From Mesorhizobium erdmanii USDA 3471 (GTDB lineage Bacteria; Pseudomonadota; Alphaproteobacteria; Rhizobiales; Rhizobiaceae): a DNA stretch of 64,000 bases. Each line of letters begins with the position of its first letter. The first letter of the stretch is position 1. Shown piece by piece: positions 43,913 to 52,713 of this stretch. Location of the stretch: positions 1 through 64,000 of the forward strand of contig NZ_AXAE01000005.1 of the NCBI RefSeq assembly GCF_000472705.1, in the 5' to 3' direction. The notes under the pieces are model-generated. The model ran no database searches and had not been told where the DNA came from. It saw nothing but the letters and a program-made list of their open reading frames with translations. The position numbers and the translations under genes are program-made.

Positions 43913-43992
43913 GCGCGACATCTATCCATGGCAACCCCTCCGGCCCGCGGACCGGATTGCCAGCGCTGCGCGAGGATCGGAGGCAGATATGA
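43909..43992 (+). CDS. 27-aa coupled small frame
   Basis: An ATG at 43909 overlaps the DUF4432 stop (ATGA), and the frame ends at 43992 with another ATGA that contains the start of the desaturase-like gene. The peptide MSATSIHGNPSGPRTG and onward has no recognisable fold. The double overlap suggests translation coupling, so it may be a leader peptide rather than a functional protein. Confidence 0.35.
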   Translation: MSATSIHGNPSGPRTGLPALREDRRQI

Positions 43993-45077
43993 CGACAGCA
44001 AGAAAGCGCGACTACAGCCTGGTCGGCGAAAGCACGCGGACCGCGATCGAGACCGGGCTGGCTTCGGCCGAATGGTACCACACCGACGTGCCGCGCAAGG
44101 CGATGAAGGAGCTGATGCAGCGCTCCGACGGGCCAGCGATCCGCGACACCGTCATCTGGCTCGCCGTCATCCTCGGCTCCGCCGCCGGCATCGTCTGGTT
44201 TTGGGGTTCGTGGTGGGTGGTGCCGTTCCTGTTCGTCTATGGCGTGCTCTACGGCTCATCGAGCGACTCGCGCTGGCACGAATGCGGCCACGGCACAGCT
44301 TTTCGCACGCGCTGGATGAACGATGTCGTCTACCACATCGCCTCCTTCATGCTGATGCGCAATCCCGTGCAATGGCGCTGGAGCCATGCGCGCCACCATA
44401 CCGACACCATCATCGTCGGCCGCGACGCCGAGATCGCGGTCATGCGTCCGCCGGACCTGGTGAAGGCAGCGCTCGCCTTCACCGGTATTCTCGATTTCCG
44501 CTATTCGCTGCCGACTTTGGTTCGCCAGGCCTTCGGCACGCTGTCGGACGACGAGAAGAGCTACATTCCCGAGATGGAGCAGCACAAGGCCGTGGTCGTC
44601 GCCCGCTGGCATGTCGCCATCTATGTCGCGACGATCGCGCTTGCGATCGCGCTGCGGTCGTGGATACCGCTGGTGCTGATCGGCCTGCCGCGCCTCTACG
44701 GCACCTGGCACATGGTGGCGACCGGCCTGTTGCAGCATATCGGGTTGGCCGACAACGTCACCGATCACCGGCTCAACAGCCGCACCGTCTACATGAACCC
44801 GGTCAGCCGCTTCATCTACTGGAACATGAACTACCATGTCGAACACCACATGTTCCCGATGGTGCCGTATCACGCGTTGCCCAGGCTGCACGAACTGATC
44901 AAGCACGATCTGCCCGAGCCGAACCCGTCGATGTGGCATGCCTATCGCGAGGTCTGGCCGGTTCTGCTCAGGCAGCTGAAATACGAGGATTTTTATCTGA
45001 AGCGCGAACTGCCGCCGACGGCCAGGCCGTATCGCGGCGAATTCCACGCGGTCGATATGTCGGCGGCGGCTGAATAG
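43989..45077 (+). CDS. Fatty-acid-desaturase-family membrane oxygenase (MocD-like)
   Basis: A 362-aa di-iron membrane enzyme with the three His clusters: RWHECGHGTAF, RWSHARHHTDT and MNYHVEHHMFPMVPYH, plus paired membrane segments around 60-95 and 205-235. MocD, from rhizopine catabolism, belongs to this family and is thought to demethylate 3-O-methyl-scyllo-inosamine with the MocE ferredoxin. Here the ferredoxin gene is next, 14 nt downstream. Oxidative removal of a methyl group from the imported compound is the best guess. Confidence 0.85.
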   Translation: MTTARKRDYSLVGESTRTAIETGLASAEWYHTDVPRKAMKELMQRSDGPAIRDTVIWLAVILGSAAGIVWFWGSWWVVPFLFVYGVLYGSSSDSRWHECGHGTAFRTRWMNDVVYHIASFMLMRNPVQWRWSHARHHTDTIIVGRDAEIAVMRPPDLVKAALAFTGILDFRYSLPTLVRQAFGTLSDDEKSYIPEMEQHKAVVVARWHVAIYVATIALAIALRSWIPLVLIGLPRLYGTWHMVATGLLQHIGLADNVTDHRLNSRTVYMNPVSRFIYWNMNYHVEHHMFPMVPYHALPRLHELIKHDLPEPNPSMWHAYREVWPVLLRQLKYEDFYLKRELPPTARPYRGEFHAVDMSAAAE

Positions 45078-45091
45078 CTGAGGAGACCGAG

Positions 45092-45403
45092 ATGGCTGAT
45101 TGGGTTGAAGCGTGCGCGGTGGACGATGTCGAGAAAGAAGATGTCATCCGCTTCGACCATGGCGGCCGGACCTTCGCCGTCTACCGGTCGCCCGATGACA
45201 AGTTCTTCGCCACCGGTGGCTATTGCACGCACGAGAAGGCGCATCTGGCCGACGGGCTGGTGATGGACGACATCATCGAATGCCCCAAGCACAATGGCCG
45301 CTTCAACTACAAGACAGGCCAGGCCAAGGGCGCACCGGTCTGCGTCAATCTCGCGACCTATCCGGTGAAGATCGAGGCCGGTAAGGTGATGATCCAGATC
45401 TGA
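45092..45403 (+). CDS. Rieske [2Fe-2S] ferredoxin (MocE-like)
   Basis: A 103-aa soluble Rieske protein. The cluster ligands lie in GGYCTHEKAHLADG (Cys-X-His) and ECPKHNGRFNYKTG (Cys-X2-His). VRFDHGG-like text near the N-terminus (DVIRFDHGGRTFAVYRSPDD) and APVCVNLATYPVKIE follow, as in MocE. It should feed electrons to the MocD-like oxygenase. No dedicated reductase (MocF) is present in the window, so a shared cellular reductase would be needed. Confidence 0.9.
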   Translation: MADWVEACAVDDVEKEDVIRFDHGGRTFAVYRSPDDKFFATGGYCTHEKAHLADGLVMDDIIECPKHNGRFNYKTGQAKGAPVCVNLATYPVKIEAGKVMIQI

Positions 45404-45437
45404 TCCAGTACCAGGCAAGCACAGAGGGGACGTTTGA

Positions 45438-46241
45438 ATGAGCCGCAAGAGACCGACCGTCGCTGACCTGCGCGCGATGAAGGGCAAGCGCCAGCTGACC
45501 ATGCTGCGCGTGCTCAACCTGGACGAGGCGGAGGCGGCCGAACGGGCAGGGGTCGACATCGTTTCGGTGCCGCCTGAACTGGTGCTCAACCCGCAGTACC
45601 GCGATGCCGCGCCCAGCCTGTTCACCATGCCGGGCGAAAACTTCTTCGAGATCGGCACAGCGGACGATTTCGTGCGCTGGGCGTTCCGGCTCTACAAGGC
45701 AAGCGCCGACGCGGTCTATTGCAGCGCAGGCTATGCCACGATCAAGCGGATGGCGGACGATGCCATTCCCGTCATCGGCCATGTCGGCCTCATCCCATCC
45801 CGCGCGACCTGGACCGGCGGCTTCAAGGCGGTCGGCAAGACCGCCGACACCGCCATCCAGATCTTCGAGGCGGTGAAGCAACTGGAGGCGGCCGGTGCCA
45901 TCGGCGCCGAGATAGAAGTGGTGCCGGTCGAGGTGGCCAAGGCGATCTCGGAGCGCACCTCACTGATCATGCTGTCGATGGGGGCGGGCACCGGCTGCGA
46001 CGCACAATATCTGTTCGCCGACGACATCCTCGGCCAGAACCGGGGCCACATGCCACGCCACTCCAAGGTCTACCGCAACTTCGCCGCCGAGTATGACCGG
46101 CTACAGGCAGAGCGGGTGGCGGCGTTCTCCGAATATGTCGCCGACGTCAACAGTGGCGCCTATCCCGAGGACAGGCACATCGTGCACATGGACCCCGCCG
46201 AGCTCGGCCTGTTCATCAACAGGGTCGACGCAAAGCGCTGA
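45438..46241 (+). CDS. PanB-like (ketopantoate hydroxymethyltransferase family) protein, divergent active site
   Basis: A 267-aa TIM barrel of the PanB/PEP-mutase superfamily. The overall match includes TVADLRAMKGKRQLTMLRV, IPVIGHVGLIPSRATWTGGF, GAIGAEIEVVPVEVAKAIS and MGAGTGCDAQYLFADDILG. By eye, the PanB metal ligands appear changed: the VGDSLG segment reads VPPELV, and neither the acidic segment around D84 nor the E114-bearing KLEGG can be found. It is therefore unlikely to make pantoate. As the last gene of the moc-like block it may act as a lyase or aldolase on the ring-opened product. Confidence 0.78.
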   Translation: MSRKRPTVADLRAMKGKRQLTMLRVLNLDEAEAAERAGVDIVSVPPELVLNPQYRDAAPSLFTMPGENFFEIGTADDFVRWAFRLYKASADAVYCSAGYATIKRMADDAIPVIGHVGLIPSRATWTGGFKAVGKTADTAIQIFEAVKQLEAAGAIGAEIEVVPVEVAKAISERTSLIMLSMGAGTGCDAQYLFADDILGQNRGHMPRHSKVYRNFAAEYDRLQAERVAAFSEYVADVNSGAYPEDRHIVHMDPAELGLFINRVDAKR

Positions 46242-47750
46242 TTAATCGGGTTCTTTGCCGATGGTCGCTGCGGCTTGCCACGTTCCATCGGCGAGCATGG
46301 CGTGGAGCACCTCGGCGTCGGACCCCAGCGGCCGGTCGTTTTTCAGCATCGAAACATGCGCTCGCACCGCCGCGTAGATCGCGCCCGTGCGTGGCGCCAG
46401 CGTCAACCCTTCACGCAGGTCGACGGCCTGGGCGGCGGCCATCAGCTCGAAGGCGATCAGCCGCCGCCACAGCGCGATCATCCCGGCGCATTTCGAAACG
46501 GCGAAAAGCGACTGGGTCGCGTGGTCCTCGACGCCTTCCGAGACTGGAAGGAAGTCGAGCATCACCGGATTGGCCTTGTGGCGGATGGCGGCGAGGATCG
46601 ATGTCGCCGTCTTCTGCAGCGGCACGAAACCGGCCGAAGCGCCGCCGATGGGGGACAGATATTTGGTCAGGCCGTTGCGGCCCGAACCGGTGAGCTGGAT
46701 GAAGCGGGCGACGCTGGCTGCGGCGCATTGCGCGATCGCCAGGCCGAGCGTCTCGAAGGCGAGCGAGAGCCCTGCGGTGTGGAAATTGCCGGTCGACATC
46801 ACCACGCCATCATCGGCGAGCACCAGCGGGTTGTCGGCGGCGGCGTTGAGCTCGATCTCTACGGCTCGTTTTGCCTGGCCGATCGCCTCGATCAGCGCAC
46901 CGTGGATCGACGGCATGCAGCGGATCGACAGCGGATCCTGGATAGTGGTCGGCGCCGGCACTTCGTCGCGGGCGAGAAGATCGTGCAGCGCCTTGGCTGC
47001 TTCCGCCTGCCCGGCGGCCGGCCGTGCCATCTGCAGGCGCGGATCGAGGATGGTGCGGTTGGCACCGAAACCTTCCATGGTCAGCGCGCCGGCCTGCTGC
47101 TGCTGGGCCAGTGCCGACAGGGCATCGGTTATCGCGAGGGCGCCGCTGCCGCAGGAGACGGCCGAGGCGTTGATCAGGGACAGCCCATCTTTCGGCGCCA
47201 GGCTGATGGGTGCAAGGCGGGCCATCATAAGCGCCTTGGCCGCCGGCATGCGCCGGCCCTGATAATCGGCCTCGCCTTCGCCGATCAGGAGGCGGGCAAG
47301 CGCCGTCATCAGCACGAGGTCGCCGGCGCCGATCGAGCCGAGCGACGGCATCACCGGATGGACACCGGCATTGAGGGCCTCGACCAAAGCGATGAACACG
47401 GCAGGCGACAGGCCGGAGCCGCCGGCCGAAAGCATCGAGGCACGGGCGAGCATGGTGGCCCGCACCGTTTCAACCGGCAGCGCTTGGCCGACCGCACTGC
47501 TGCGACCTTCCAGAAGCTGGCGCTGGAAGGCGCTGGCGTCACCCTCGACTGATGTGCCGAGATTGGCGCCGAGGCCGGTGTTCAGGCCGTAGATCTGCTG
47601 GCCCGCGGCGGCGGCCCGGTCGAGCACTTTTCGCGCCGTCTCCAGCCTGCCGATGATTTCGGGTCCGATCTCCACCTTGCGCGCCTGGCGGGCCACGGCG
47701 GCGACATCGCCGACACTGACGCCAGCTCCGGTGAGGATGAGCGCGCTCAT
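46242..47750 (-). CDS. HAL/PAL-family ammonia-lyase-like protein lacking the MIO serine
   Basis: A 502-aa protein with the histidine/phenylalanine ammonia-lyase fold. The catalytic-Tyr loop YGLNTGLGANLG (Y54) and the region VEDHATQSLFAVSK are present. The MIO-forming motif, normally GSVGASGDL, reads GSIGAGDL (about 137-144), so the Ser of Ala-Ser-Gly is missing. Without it the electrophilic cofactor should not form in the usual way. The start ATG 47750 overlaps the stop of the upstream cyclodeaminase-like gene, and the two are co-translated. Confidence 0.85.
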   Translation of the reverse strand: MSALILTGAGVSVGDVAAVARQARKVEIGPEIIGRLETARKVLDRAAAAGQQIYGLNTGLGANLGTSVEGDASAFQRQLLEGRSSAVGQALPVETVRATMLARASMLSAGGSGLSPAVFIALVEALNAGVHPVMPSLGSIGAGDLVLMTALARLLIGEGEADYQGRRMPAAKALMMARLAPISLAPKDGLSLINASAVSCGSGALAITDALSALAQQQQAGALTMEGFGANRTILDPRLQMARPAAGQAEAAKALHDLLARDEVPAPTTIQDPLSIRCMPSIHGALIEAIGQAKRAVEIELNAAADNPLVLADDGVVMSTGNFHTAGLSLAFETLGLAIAQCAAASVARFIQLTGSGRNGLTKYLSPIGGASAGFVPLQKTATSILAAIRHKANPVMLDFLPVSEGVEDHATQSLFAVSKCAGMIALWRRLIAFELMAAAQAVDLREGLTLAPRTGAIYAAVRAHVSMLKNDRPLGSDAEVLHAMLADGTWQAAATIGKEPD

Positions 47751-48748
47751 GCGAAACGCAGCCTCTGGCCGATGCCTTTTTCCCTTGCCTTGGCGAGCAT
47801 CGCCTTGCCCAGCGCGATGTCGGACAGCGAGAGGCCGCGATGCCAGAACAGGATGGTCTCGTCGTCGCTCTGACGTCCTGGCTTGAGGCCGGCGGCGATC
47901 TGGCCGAGCTCGGCATGGAGCGTCGTCTCGCTCAGCCGCCCGGTCTCGACATGGGCGCGCAGCGAGCCGAACTTGCCGCCCTTGCACTGGCCCCAGTCGT
48001 CGACGACCATCTTCTGCATGATGTCGGTCAGCGACAGCTCGACCGCGCTCATCGTGCCGTAGGGCACGACCAGGGCGCCGGGCTTGATCCATTCGGTCTT
48101 GAGCAGTGGTTGCGGCTCCGGCAGGCGCGAGGCCTCGACAACGATGTCGGCGCCTTCGACGCAGCTCTTCCAATCGGCCACGGCGGTGACCTTCTTGCCG
48201 AGGTCGGCGGACAGTTTGGCGGCAAAGCCGTCCCGGCTTTCCGGCCGGCGCGAATGGACGCGGATCTCGTCGAAGTCGAAGAGATGGTCGAGCAGCCGCA
48301 CGTTCCAGTAGGCGGTGCCGCGCGCCCCGATATGGGCGAGTACCTTCGAGTTCCTGCGCGCCAGATGCCTGGCGCCGATGGCGGTGACGGCGCCGGTGCG
48401 CATGTCGGTGATGACGGTGGCATCGAGGATGGCGCGCGGCGTGCCGGTGCGCGGATCGAACAGGTTGAGAATACCGAATTCCGAGGGCAGGCCGTGCAGA
48501 TAATTGTCGACATAGTCGCCGACGATCTTCACGCCCGCCGCGTCGAGCGGCGCCACGTAGCCGCGCAGCACGTTGAAATGGCCGTGGAAAGCGGGATCGG
48601 GCTCGAGATGGACGCGCGGCTCGATCACCGTCTGGCCCTTGCCCTGGGCGACAAGGCCAGCTTCGACGGCTGCAATGATCTCGCCATCGGTCATGGCGAG
48701 CGCTTCGATGTCGAGGGCATTGAGATAGTCGATATAGATGGGCTTCAT
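47747..48748 (-). CDS. Ornithine cyclodeaminase/mu-crystallin family protein
   Basis: A 333-aa protein. FGILNLFDPRTGTPRAILDA and TDMRTGAVTAIGARHLARRN are strong family motifs; the Rossmann loop reads LAHIGARGTAYWNVRLLD instead of the usual GxGxQA. Relatives are ornithine cyclodeaminase, alanine dehydrogenase, ketimine reductases and pyrroline-2-carboxylate reductases. A reductase or deaminase role on an amino acid is likely. It is transcribed with the HAL-like gene and divergent from the MFS transporter. Confidence 0.85.
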   Translation of the reverse strand: MKPIYIDYLNALDIEALAMTDGEIIAAVEAGLVAQGKGQTVIEPRVHLEPDPAFHGHFNVLRGYVAPLDAAGVKIVGDYVDNYLHGLPSEFGILNLFDPRTGTPRAILDATVITDMRTGAVTAIGARHLARRNSKVLAHIGARGTAYWNVRLLDHLFDFDEIRVHSRRPESRDGFAAKLSADLGKKVTAVADWKSCVEGADIVVEASRLPEPQPLLKTEWIKPGALVVPYGTMSAVELSLTDIMQKMVVDDWGQCKGGKFGSLRAHVETGRLSETTLHAELGQIAAGLKPGRQSDDETILFWHRGLSLSDIALGKAMLAKAREKGIGQRLRFA

Positions 48749-48870
48749 CTTATGCGCGCACTTTCCTCGGTCACCCCGCCCATCCCCATAGCAGGCCGCG
48801 GCGCGACACGAAAGTTTGTTGCGCTGACTATGGACTGCGCCAGCCAAATGTTGTTCAAACCCGTACCGAC

Positions 48871-50304
48871 ATGACGGCCATTCCCGAGACTGAAACCTCA
48901 CCCGAAACGGTCACCAATGCACGGCGCGTGGCGCTGATCGTTGCCATCGCCTTCTTCATGCAGCTGCTGGATTCGACGATCATCTCGACCTCGCTGCCGC
49001 AGATGGGCGCCTCCTTCGGCGTGCCGGCGGTGGCGATGAGCATCGGCATCACTGTCTACATGTTGACCATGGCGGTGTTCGTGCCGCTGTCGGGCTGGCT
49101 CGCCGACCGCTTCGGCGCGCGCAACGTCTTTCTCGTGGCAATCGCTTTGTTCACGCTGGCATCACTCGCCTGCGGCTTCTCCCAGAACTTGACCCAATTC
49201 GTCGCCGCACGTGCCGTGCAGGGGCTGGGCAGTGCGCTGATGACGCCGGTCGGCCGCATTCTCGTGCTGCGCAATGCGTCGAAATCCGAACTGCTCAACG
49301 CCACCGCGCTGATCACCTGGCCGGCGCTATTCGCGCCGGTCGTCGGGCCGGTGCTCGGCGGCTTCATCACCACCTATCTGTCCTGGCATTGGAATTTCTT
49401 CATCAACATCCCGCTTGGGCTGATCGGCCTGGCGCTGGTCGCACGCTTCATTCCAGGCGACCGCGAGGCCGACCCCAAGCCGCTCGACTGGCCGGGATTT
49501 TTCCTGACCTCGCTCGGGCTGGCCTGCCTGCTCTACGGCCTCGAGCGCATCGCGCATCCCGAGGATGGCGTGCTGCCGACCGTGCTGCTGATCACGGCGG
49601 GCGTCGTCATCGGCTGGCTGGCGGTGCGGCATCTCGGGCGCGTGGCCCATCCGCTGCTCGACCTCTCTTCTTTCAGGGTGCAGACTTTCGCCATCTCGAC
49701 GCTTGCCACCGGCACCATATTCCGGGTGGCGATCAATGCGACGCCGTTCCTGCTGCCGCTCTTGTTCCAGGTTGGCTTCGGCCTCTCGCCCGTCGATGCC
49801 GGCTTGATGATCCTGGCCTATTTCCTCGGCAATCTCGGCATGAAGACGGTGACGACGCCGACGCTGCGGCGTTTCGGTTTTCGCACGGTGATGGTGGTCA
49901 ACGGCATCATCGCCGCGGCGTCGACCGTGGCTTGCGGAGCGATCTCGCCGCAGACGCCGCAAGCCCTGGTGATGGCGCTGATGCTGATTGCCGGCCTGTC
50001 GCGCTCGATGCAGTTCACGGGGTTGAACACGCTGGCCTTCGCCGACATCGAGGCGGCGCAGCGCAGCTCGGCGGCGACGCTGTCGTCCATGCTGCAGCAG
50101 ATTGCGATGCTGTTCGGCGTCGCCGTGGCGGCGGCGATCCTCAACCTGTCGCAGATCGCGAGAGCCCGGCCAGCGCTCGACCTCGTCGATTTTCGAATCG
50201 CCTTTTTCGTGATCAGCGCCATCGGGCTGGTCGCGGCGCTGCGTTTTCTGGTGCTGCCGCCCGCCGCCGGGGCAGAGGTTTCCGGCCATGCAGCGGGGAA
50301 CTGA
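48871..50304 (+). CDS. MFS transporter, DHA2 (EmrB/QacA) family
   Basis: A 477-aa transporter with about 13-14 helices. FFMQLLDSTIISTSLPQMG is motif D1-like, SGWLADRFGARNVF is motif A, and FAPVVGPVLGGFITTYLSW is motif C of drug-proton antiporters. It likely exports hydrophobic compounds. It is divergent from the cyclodeaminase-like gene (122-bp gap), so the product of that pair might be its substrate, but nothing shows this directly. Confidence 0.88.
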   Translation: MTAIPETETSPETVTNARRVALIVAIAFFMQLLDSTIISTSLPQMGASFGVPAVAMSIGITVYMLTMAVFVPLSGWLADRFGARNVFLVAIALFTLASLACGFSQNLTQFVAARAVQGLGSALMTPVGRILVLRNASKSELLNATALITWPALFAPVVGPVLGGFITTYLSWHWNFFINIPLGLIGLALVARFIPGDREADPKPLDWPGFFLTSLGLACLLYGLERIAHPEDGVLPTVLLITAGVVIGWLAVRHLGRVAHPLLDLSSFRVQTFAISTLATGTIFRVAINATPFLLPLLFQVGFGLSPVDAGLMILAYFLGNLGMKTVTTPTLRRFGFRTVMVVNGIIAAASTVACGAISPQTPQALVMALMLIAGLSRSMQFTGLNTLAFADIEAAQRSSAATLSSMLQQIAMLFGVAVAAAILNLSQIARARPALDLVDFRIAFFVISAIGLVAALRFLVLPPAAGAEVSGHAAGN

Positions 50305-50593
50305 GATCGAGTTTTCGCGTCCGAGGCGGAGATAAATTCCGCTTCATCCTTTCGCCTTGATGCCGAACTTTCGCGAATGGCGGCGATGGCGCAATCAATT
50401 GCCAAAAGTGCAGGAGTTTCCGGGCATTGCGCCAGTTTTGGCAATCGATGCGTCCACTCCACGAATATCGGCACCAACGTCTGTTCTGAACGCGGATTCA
50501 TTTGACGAACCGGCGCCGAGCCGCTTAGCTTTGCTTTCGGGATGCCAAAACTGCCATCGGGATGGCAGCGCTGCCATCGGGGCAAATGCAGAC
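50305..50593 (+). promoter_or_regulatory. Repeat-rich promoter region of the third sugar importer
   Basis: This 289-bp gap has no gene. CTGCCATCGGG occurs twice (50551-50561 and 50571-50581), and GATGGCAGCGCTGCCATC (50561-50578) is a perfect 18-bp palindrome between them. Related TGCCAAAA boxes occur near 50401, 50434 (inverted) and 50543. The cluster lies just before the permease gene at 50594 and looks like a multi-site operator. The regulator gene is not adjacent. Confidence 0.5.
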
Positions 50594-51580
50594 ATGAATG
50601 CGATTGGCTGGCTAAACCTAAAGAGCCTGAATCAGGAAGGCATTGTCTTTGCCATCGCGGTGGTGCTGTTCGTTGCCGCCGCCATAGGCCTGCCGGGTTT
50701 CATCGACCCCAACAACCTCGTCGCCATCGTCAGATCCGTGTCGGTGCTGGGCATATTGGCGCTTGGCATGGCGGTCGTCATCATCGGCCGCGGCATCGAT
50801 CTGTCGGCGGTAGCTATCATGGCGATGTCGGTTGCCTGGTATCTGCAACTGCTCAACACGGGGACTTCGGACGGATTGGCCTTCGCCTATGTGCTGGCAG
50901 GCGTGCTCGCCATCGGGCTGCTCAACGGCTTTCTCGTCGCCTATGCCGATGTGCCGGCGATCTTCGTGACGCTGGCCACCGGCTCCTTCGTCTTCGGCTA
51001 TGTGCGCTCGCAATTGATCACGCAGGATGCCGTGCCGGTGCCGCAGGGCCATTGGGTCGAACTGCTCGGCGGCCTGCGCTTCCTCGATATCCCGATCGAG
51101 GTGTTCGTTTTCGCCGGCCTGGCCTTCCTGTTCTTCCTGTTCCTGCGCTACACCAAATGGGGCCGCTATATCTATTTCGCCGGCGACAATCCGGTCGCCG
51201 CCCGCAACATCGGCATTCCGGTACGGCCGATGCTGGTGCTGCGTTATGTGCTCTCGGCTTTCGTGGCGCTGATCGCAGGTCTTTTGACGGCGGCCAGCCT
51301 GCACTCGATCAACACCCGTGTCGTCAACTCGACGCTGCTCTACGACATCGTCCTGGTGGCGGTGATCGGCGGCATCGGCCTGTCCGGCGGCAGGGGCGGG
51401 GTGCGCAACGTGCTGGTTGGCGCCGCGCTGATCGGCATCCTGCTCAACGCCATGACCATCATCGACATTCCGCTGCTCTACCAGAACCTGATCAAGGCGG
51501 CGATCCTGTTAGGGGCCATCATCGTCGACGGCATCATCAATCCGCGCGACGAACAGACCGCGCAACAGGGCGACATTTAG
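50594..51580 (+). CDS. Ribose-type ABC transporter permease (first of two)
   Basis: A 328-aa RbsC-family permease: LGILALGMAVVIIGRGIDLS, LLNGFLVAYADVPAIFVTL and AVIGGIGLSGGRGGVRNVLV. ATG 50594 is chosen because the upstream extension covers the operator-like repeats. It precedes the binding-protein gene rather than following it. A second, fused permease lies at 52767, so the channel is probably a heterodimer. Confidence 0.87.
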   Translation: MNAIGWLNLKSLNQEGIVFAIAVVLFVAAAIGLPGFIDPNNLVAIVRSVSVLGILALGMAVVIIGRGIDLSAVAIMAMSVAWYLQLLNTGTSDGLAFAYVLAGVLAIGLLNGFLVAYADVPAIFVTLATGSFVFGYVRSQLITQDAVPVPQGHWVELLGGLRFLDIPIEVFVFAGLAFLFFLFLRYTKWGRYIYFAGDNPVAARNIGIPVRPMLVLRYVLSAFVALIAGLLTAASLHSINTRVVNSTLLYDIVLVAVIGGIGLSGGRGGVRNVLVGAALIGILLNAMTIIDIPLLYQNLIKAAILLGAIIVDGIINPRDEQTAQQGDI

Positions 51581-51606
51581 AGCAGATGGGCTAGCCCATC
51601 TTGCTC
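51580..51606 (+). promoter_or_regulatory. Hairpin overlapping the permease stop codon
   Basis: GATGGGCTAGCCCATC (51585-51600) is a perfect palindrome flanked by GAGCA and TTGCTC, extending it to about 27 nt and including the last base of the permease stop. It has no T-run. It separates the permease from the binding-protein gene and may set their relative expression. Confidence 0.55.
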
Positions 51607-51668
51607 GGGGGTACCCGGCGCGATCGCGATGATCGGCCGGCAATGAAAACCGAACCAGAGGACGTGAC

Positions 51669-52694
51669 ATGAGACTGATCAAGACACTTATGGCCGCCGC
51701 TACGGCGCTCGCCATCACCGCCTTCGTGGCGCCGACCTTCGCCGCCGACGATCCGGGGCCGGCCGCCTATGCACAGGCGCTCAAGGGCAAGCGCGTCATG
51801 CTGGTGCCGCTGGCCATGGGCTTCGACCTGGCGCAGGGCTGGGCGCACTATCTGAAGAAGGAAGTCGAGGCCTGGGGCGGCACCTTCGAGACGCGCGATC
51901 CGAACTGGGTGGTCGATGCCGGCGCGCAGGCGATCACCGACGCGATCTCGTCGGACACCAGGCCCGACGTGCTGATCATCCACGCGCCGGACCTCAACTC
52001 CTATTCGAAGCTGATGAAGAAGGCGCAGGCCGCCGGAACCTATGTGATCCTGGTCGACAACCCCGCCAACTTCCCGGCAGATGCCTTTGTCGGCAGCGAC
52101 TGGGACCGGCTCGGCCAGCTTGAGGCCGAGGCCGCCATCAAGGGCTGTGGCGAGAACTCGTCGAAGAAGATCGGCCTGGTGCAGGGCGACCAGGCGAATT
52201 CGTCCAGCCTCTACCAGTATGCCGGCATCATGAAGGTGCTGGACAAGCATCCCGACTTCAAGGTCGTCGCCAAGCCCGACTCCAACTGGGACGCGACGAC
52301 CTCGCGCAACGTGACGACGACGATGCTGCAGCAGAATCCGGACATCTGCTCGATCATCGATTTCTGGGATGGTGATGCCACCGGCGCCTCCGCCGCGATC
52401 CGCGACGCCAAGCTCGACGGCAAGGTGTTTCTGGTCACCACCGGCGGCGGCGAGAAGGCGGCCGACTGCGACAAGCTTAACGATGGCACCTACGGCGCTG
52501 TCGTGATGACCGATCTCGCCCGCCAATCGGGCGACATGAACGCCATCATCAAGTTCCTGCTGCAGAGCGGCCAGCCGGCCGGCACCTCGCACACCTACAT
52601 CTACACGCTGGAGAAGGCGACGACCAAGGCCGACCTCAAGCCCGACAGCTGCTGGGATTTGAAGGCGCTGCAGGCCGAGGCGGCGGCGAAGTAA
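51669..52694 (+). CDS. Periplasmic sugar-binding protein, ribose type
   Basis: A 341-aa Peripla_BP_4 protein with signal peptide (LMAAATALAITAFVAPTFA). VMLVPLAMGFDLAQGWAHYL, FVGSDWDRLGQLEAEAAIKG and ICSIIDFWDGDATGASAAIR follow the fold. The first strand VPLAMGFD is unusual compared with the common IGVSLPN-like start, so the ligand may be atypical. A 10-bp hairpin follows the stop. Confidence 0.85.
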   Translation: MRLIKTLMAAATALAITAFVAPTFAADDPGPAAYAQALKGKRVMLVPLAMGFDLAQGWAHYLKKEVEAWGGTFETRDPNWVVDAGAQAITDAISSDTRPDVLIIHAPDLNSYSKLMKKAQAAGTYVILVDNPANFPADAFVGSDWDRLGQLEAEAAIKGCGENSSKKIGLVQGDQANSSSLYQYAGIMKVLDKHPDFKVVAKPDSNWDATTSRNVTTTMLQQNPDICSIIDFWDGDATGASAAIRDAKLDGKVFLVTTGGGEKAADCDKLNDGTYGAVVMTDLARQSGDMNAIIKFLLQSGQPAGTSHTYIYTLEKATTKADLKPDSCWDLKALQAEAAAK

Positions 52695-52713
52695 GCCACG
52701 CCGTCGAAATTCC

